From NCBI GenBank assembly GCA_016714225.1, contig JADJNS010000038.1, forward strand, positions 36,122 to 100,121: a DNA stretch of 64,000 bases. Reading direction: 5' to 3'. The position numbers were made by a program, and so were the translations under genes. The notes under the pieces were generated by a model. It was given only the letters and a program-made list of their open reading frames with translations, was not told where the DNA came from and did no database searches. The DNA comes from Archangiaceae bacterium. GTDB taxonomy: Bacteria > Myxococcota > Myxococcia > Myxococcales > Myxococcaceae. Shown in pieces: positions 63,374 to 64,000 of this stretch. Position 1 is the stretch's first letter; the number at the start of each line of letters is the position of its first letter.

Positions 63374-64000
63374 GGTTCGCACACTCGCACTCGCTCTGAC
63401 GCTGTCCAGCTCTGCGTTCGCGGGCATGGTCACCAAGACCGTGGCGTACGAGGTGAACAAGACGCCGCTCGAAGGCGTGCTGGTCTACGACGACAGCGTG
63501 AAGACCGCGCGCCCGGGCGTGGTGCTGGTGCCCAACTGGCTCGGCATCAACCCGGCGAACCTCGAGCAGGCGAAGCGGGTGGCGGGCAGCAAGTACGTGG
63601 TGTTCGTCGCCGACCTGTACGGCAAGAGCGTTCGCCCCAAGAGCGCCGAAGAGGCCGGCAAGGCCTCGGGCGCGGTGAAGGGCGACCCTGCGCTGATGCG
63701 CGCGCGCGTCAACGCCGCCTACGACACGCTGAAGGGCCAGAAGCTCGCGCAGCTCGACGCCAAGAAGCTCGGCGCGGTCGGCTTCTGCTTCGGCGGCACC
63801 GCGGTGCTCGAGCTGGCGCGCAGCGGCAGCCCGGTCGCCGGGGTCGTCTCGTTTCACGGCGGCCTCGGCCCGCTGAAGGGCCCCGAGGCGCCCAGAGAGG
63901 TGAAGGCGCGGGTGCTCGCGCTGCACGGCGCCGATGACCCGTTCGTGCCCGCCGCCGACGTCGAGGCGTTCGAGACCGAGCTGCGCAACGCCAAGGCCGA
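63372..64000 (+). CDS. Dienelactone hydrolase family protein (3' end outside window)
   Basis: At least 209 residues, running off the window. Signal peptide (LALALTLSSSAFA), then an alpha/beta hydrolase of the dienelactone hydrolase family: PGVVLVPNWLG, nucleophile elbow GFCFGG with Cys, and HGADDPFVP with the acid Asp; the catalytic His would lie beyond the window. Exported members hydrolyse carboxylic esters of unknown nature. The ATG shares two bases with the start codon of the divergent fusion gene. Confidence 0.85.
   Translation, partial: MVRTLALALTLSSSAFAGMVTKTVAYEVNKTPLEGVLVYDDSVKTARPGVVLVPNWLGINPANLEQAKRVAGSKYVVFVADLYGKSVRPKSAEEAGKASGAVKGDPALMRARVNAAYDTLKGQKLAQLDAKKLGAVGFCFGGTAVLELARSGSPVAGVVSFHGGLGPLKGPEAPREVKARVLALHGADDPFVPAADVEAFETELRNAKA

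Overview
The window looks like chromosome from a GC-rich member of the Myxococcota. Four secreted proteins end in a MYXO-CTERM-type tail (Cys, hydrophobic helix, Arg cluster). Secreted proteins carry Asp-Ala-Gly linkers. There are four Ser/Thr protein kinases and two sigma factors of the myxobacterial-restricted type. Genes are densely packed, many with 4-bp ATGA/GTGA/TTGA overlaps. I saw no rRNA, tRNA, CRISPR array, transposase or phage gene. This is ordinary chromosome with lineage-specific regulators rather than a mobile island.

Layout. 0-12 kb: a kelch-repeat lipoprotein, an MGH1/GH63-type glucosidase, a frameshifted MYXO-CTERM protein, a TPR/membrane protein coupled to an FHA-sigma54 activator, a lectin-like MYXO-CTERM protein, and a coupled DUF1592/DUF1552 pair. 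12-20 kb: a kinase-PEGA protein with a small lipoprotein; a LysR gene interrupted by about 954 bp made almost only of G and T with no A at all, most likely an assembly or sequencing artefact; a GNAT enzyme; a nucleotidyltransferase; small unknowns. 20-25.5 kb: secreted proteins, including a beta-helix/collagen-like protein and a metzincin-like protease with thrombospondin-3 repeats. 25.6-30.3 kb: a sigma factor, a RADDP-repeat protein and a zf-HC2/kinase/TPR protein in one direction. 30.3-36 kb: urate degradation (membrane urate hydroxylase with two haem sites, allantoinase, allantoicase-OHCU decarboxylase fusion, HIU hydrolase, ureidoglycolate lyase).

36-43 kb: a kinase, kynureninase, a bacterial lysyl oxidase with the copper and LTQ residues conserved, and the three-gene AmmeMemoRadiSam operon. 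42.8-48.6 kb: glutamate synthase gltBD. 48.6-57 kb: a glycosyltransferase, an unknown protein behind an RBS hairpin, an NTF2-like protein, a YHS protein, and an operon of ECF sigma, two hotdog thioesterases and a Deg-type protease; then a beta-helix lipoprotein. 56.3-57.7 kb: a CLC transporter behind a fluoride riboswitch and a 12-codon leader ORF. 57.8-61.6 kb: a second kinase-TPR/sigma pair, divergent. 61.8-64 kb: an aldo-keto reductase / polynucleotide-kinase-like / HAD-like fusion, and a dienelactone hydrolase cut by the window end.

Most worth a second look: the sigma/RADDP-repeat/kinase cassette and its paralogue, two matching hairpins that bury the Shine-Dalgarno sequence right at the AUG, the fluoride riboswitch with a covarying G-C pair and a coupled leader ORF, the lysyl oxidase, and the reductase/kinase/HAD fusion. 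Several single-base frame breaks (near 5.34, 28.73-28.75, 40.28 and 40.33 kb) together with the G/T block suggest local sequence errors, so broken genes should be read with that in mind.
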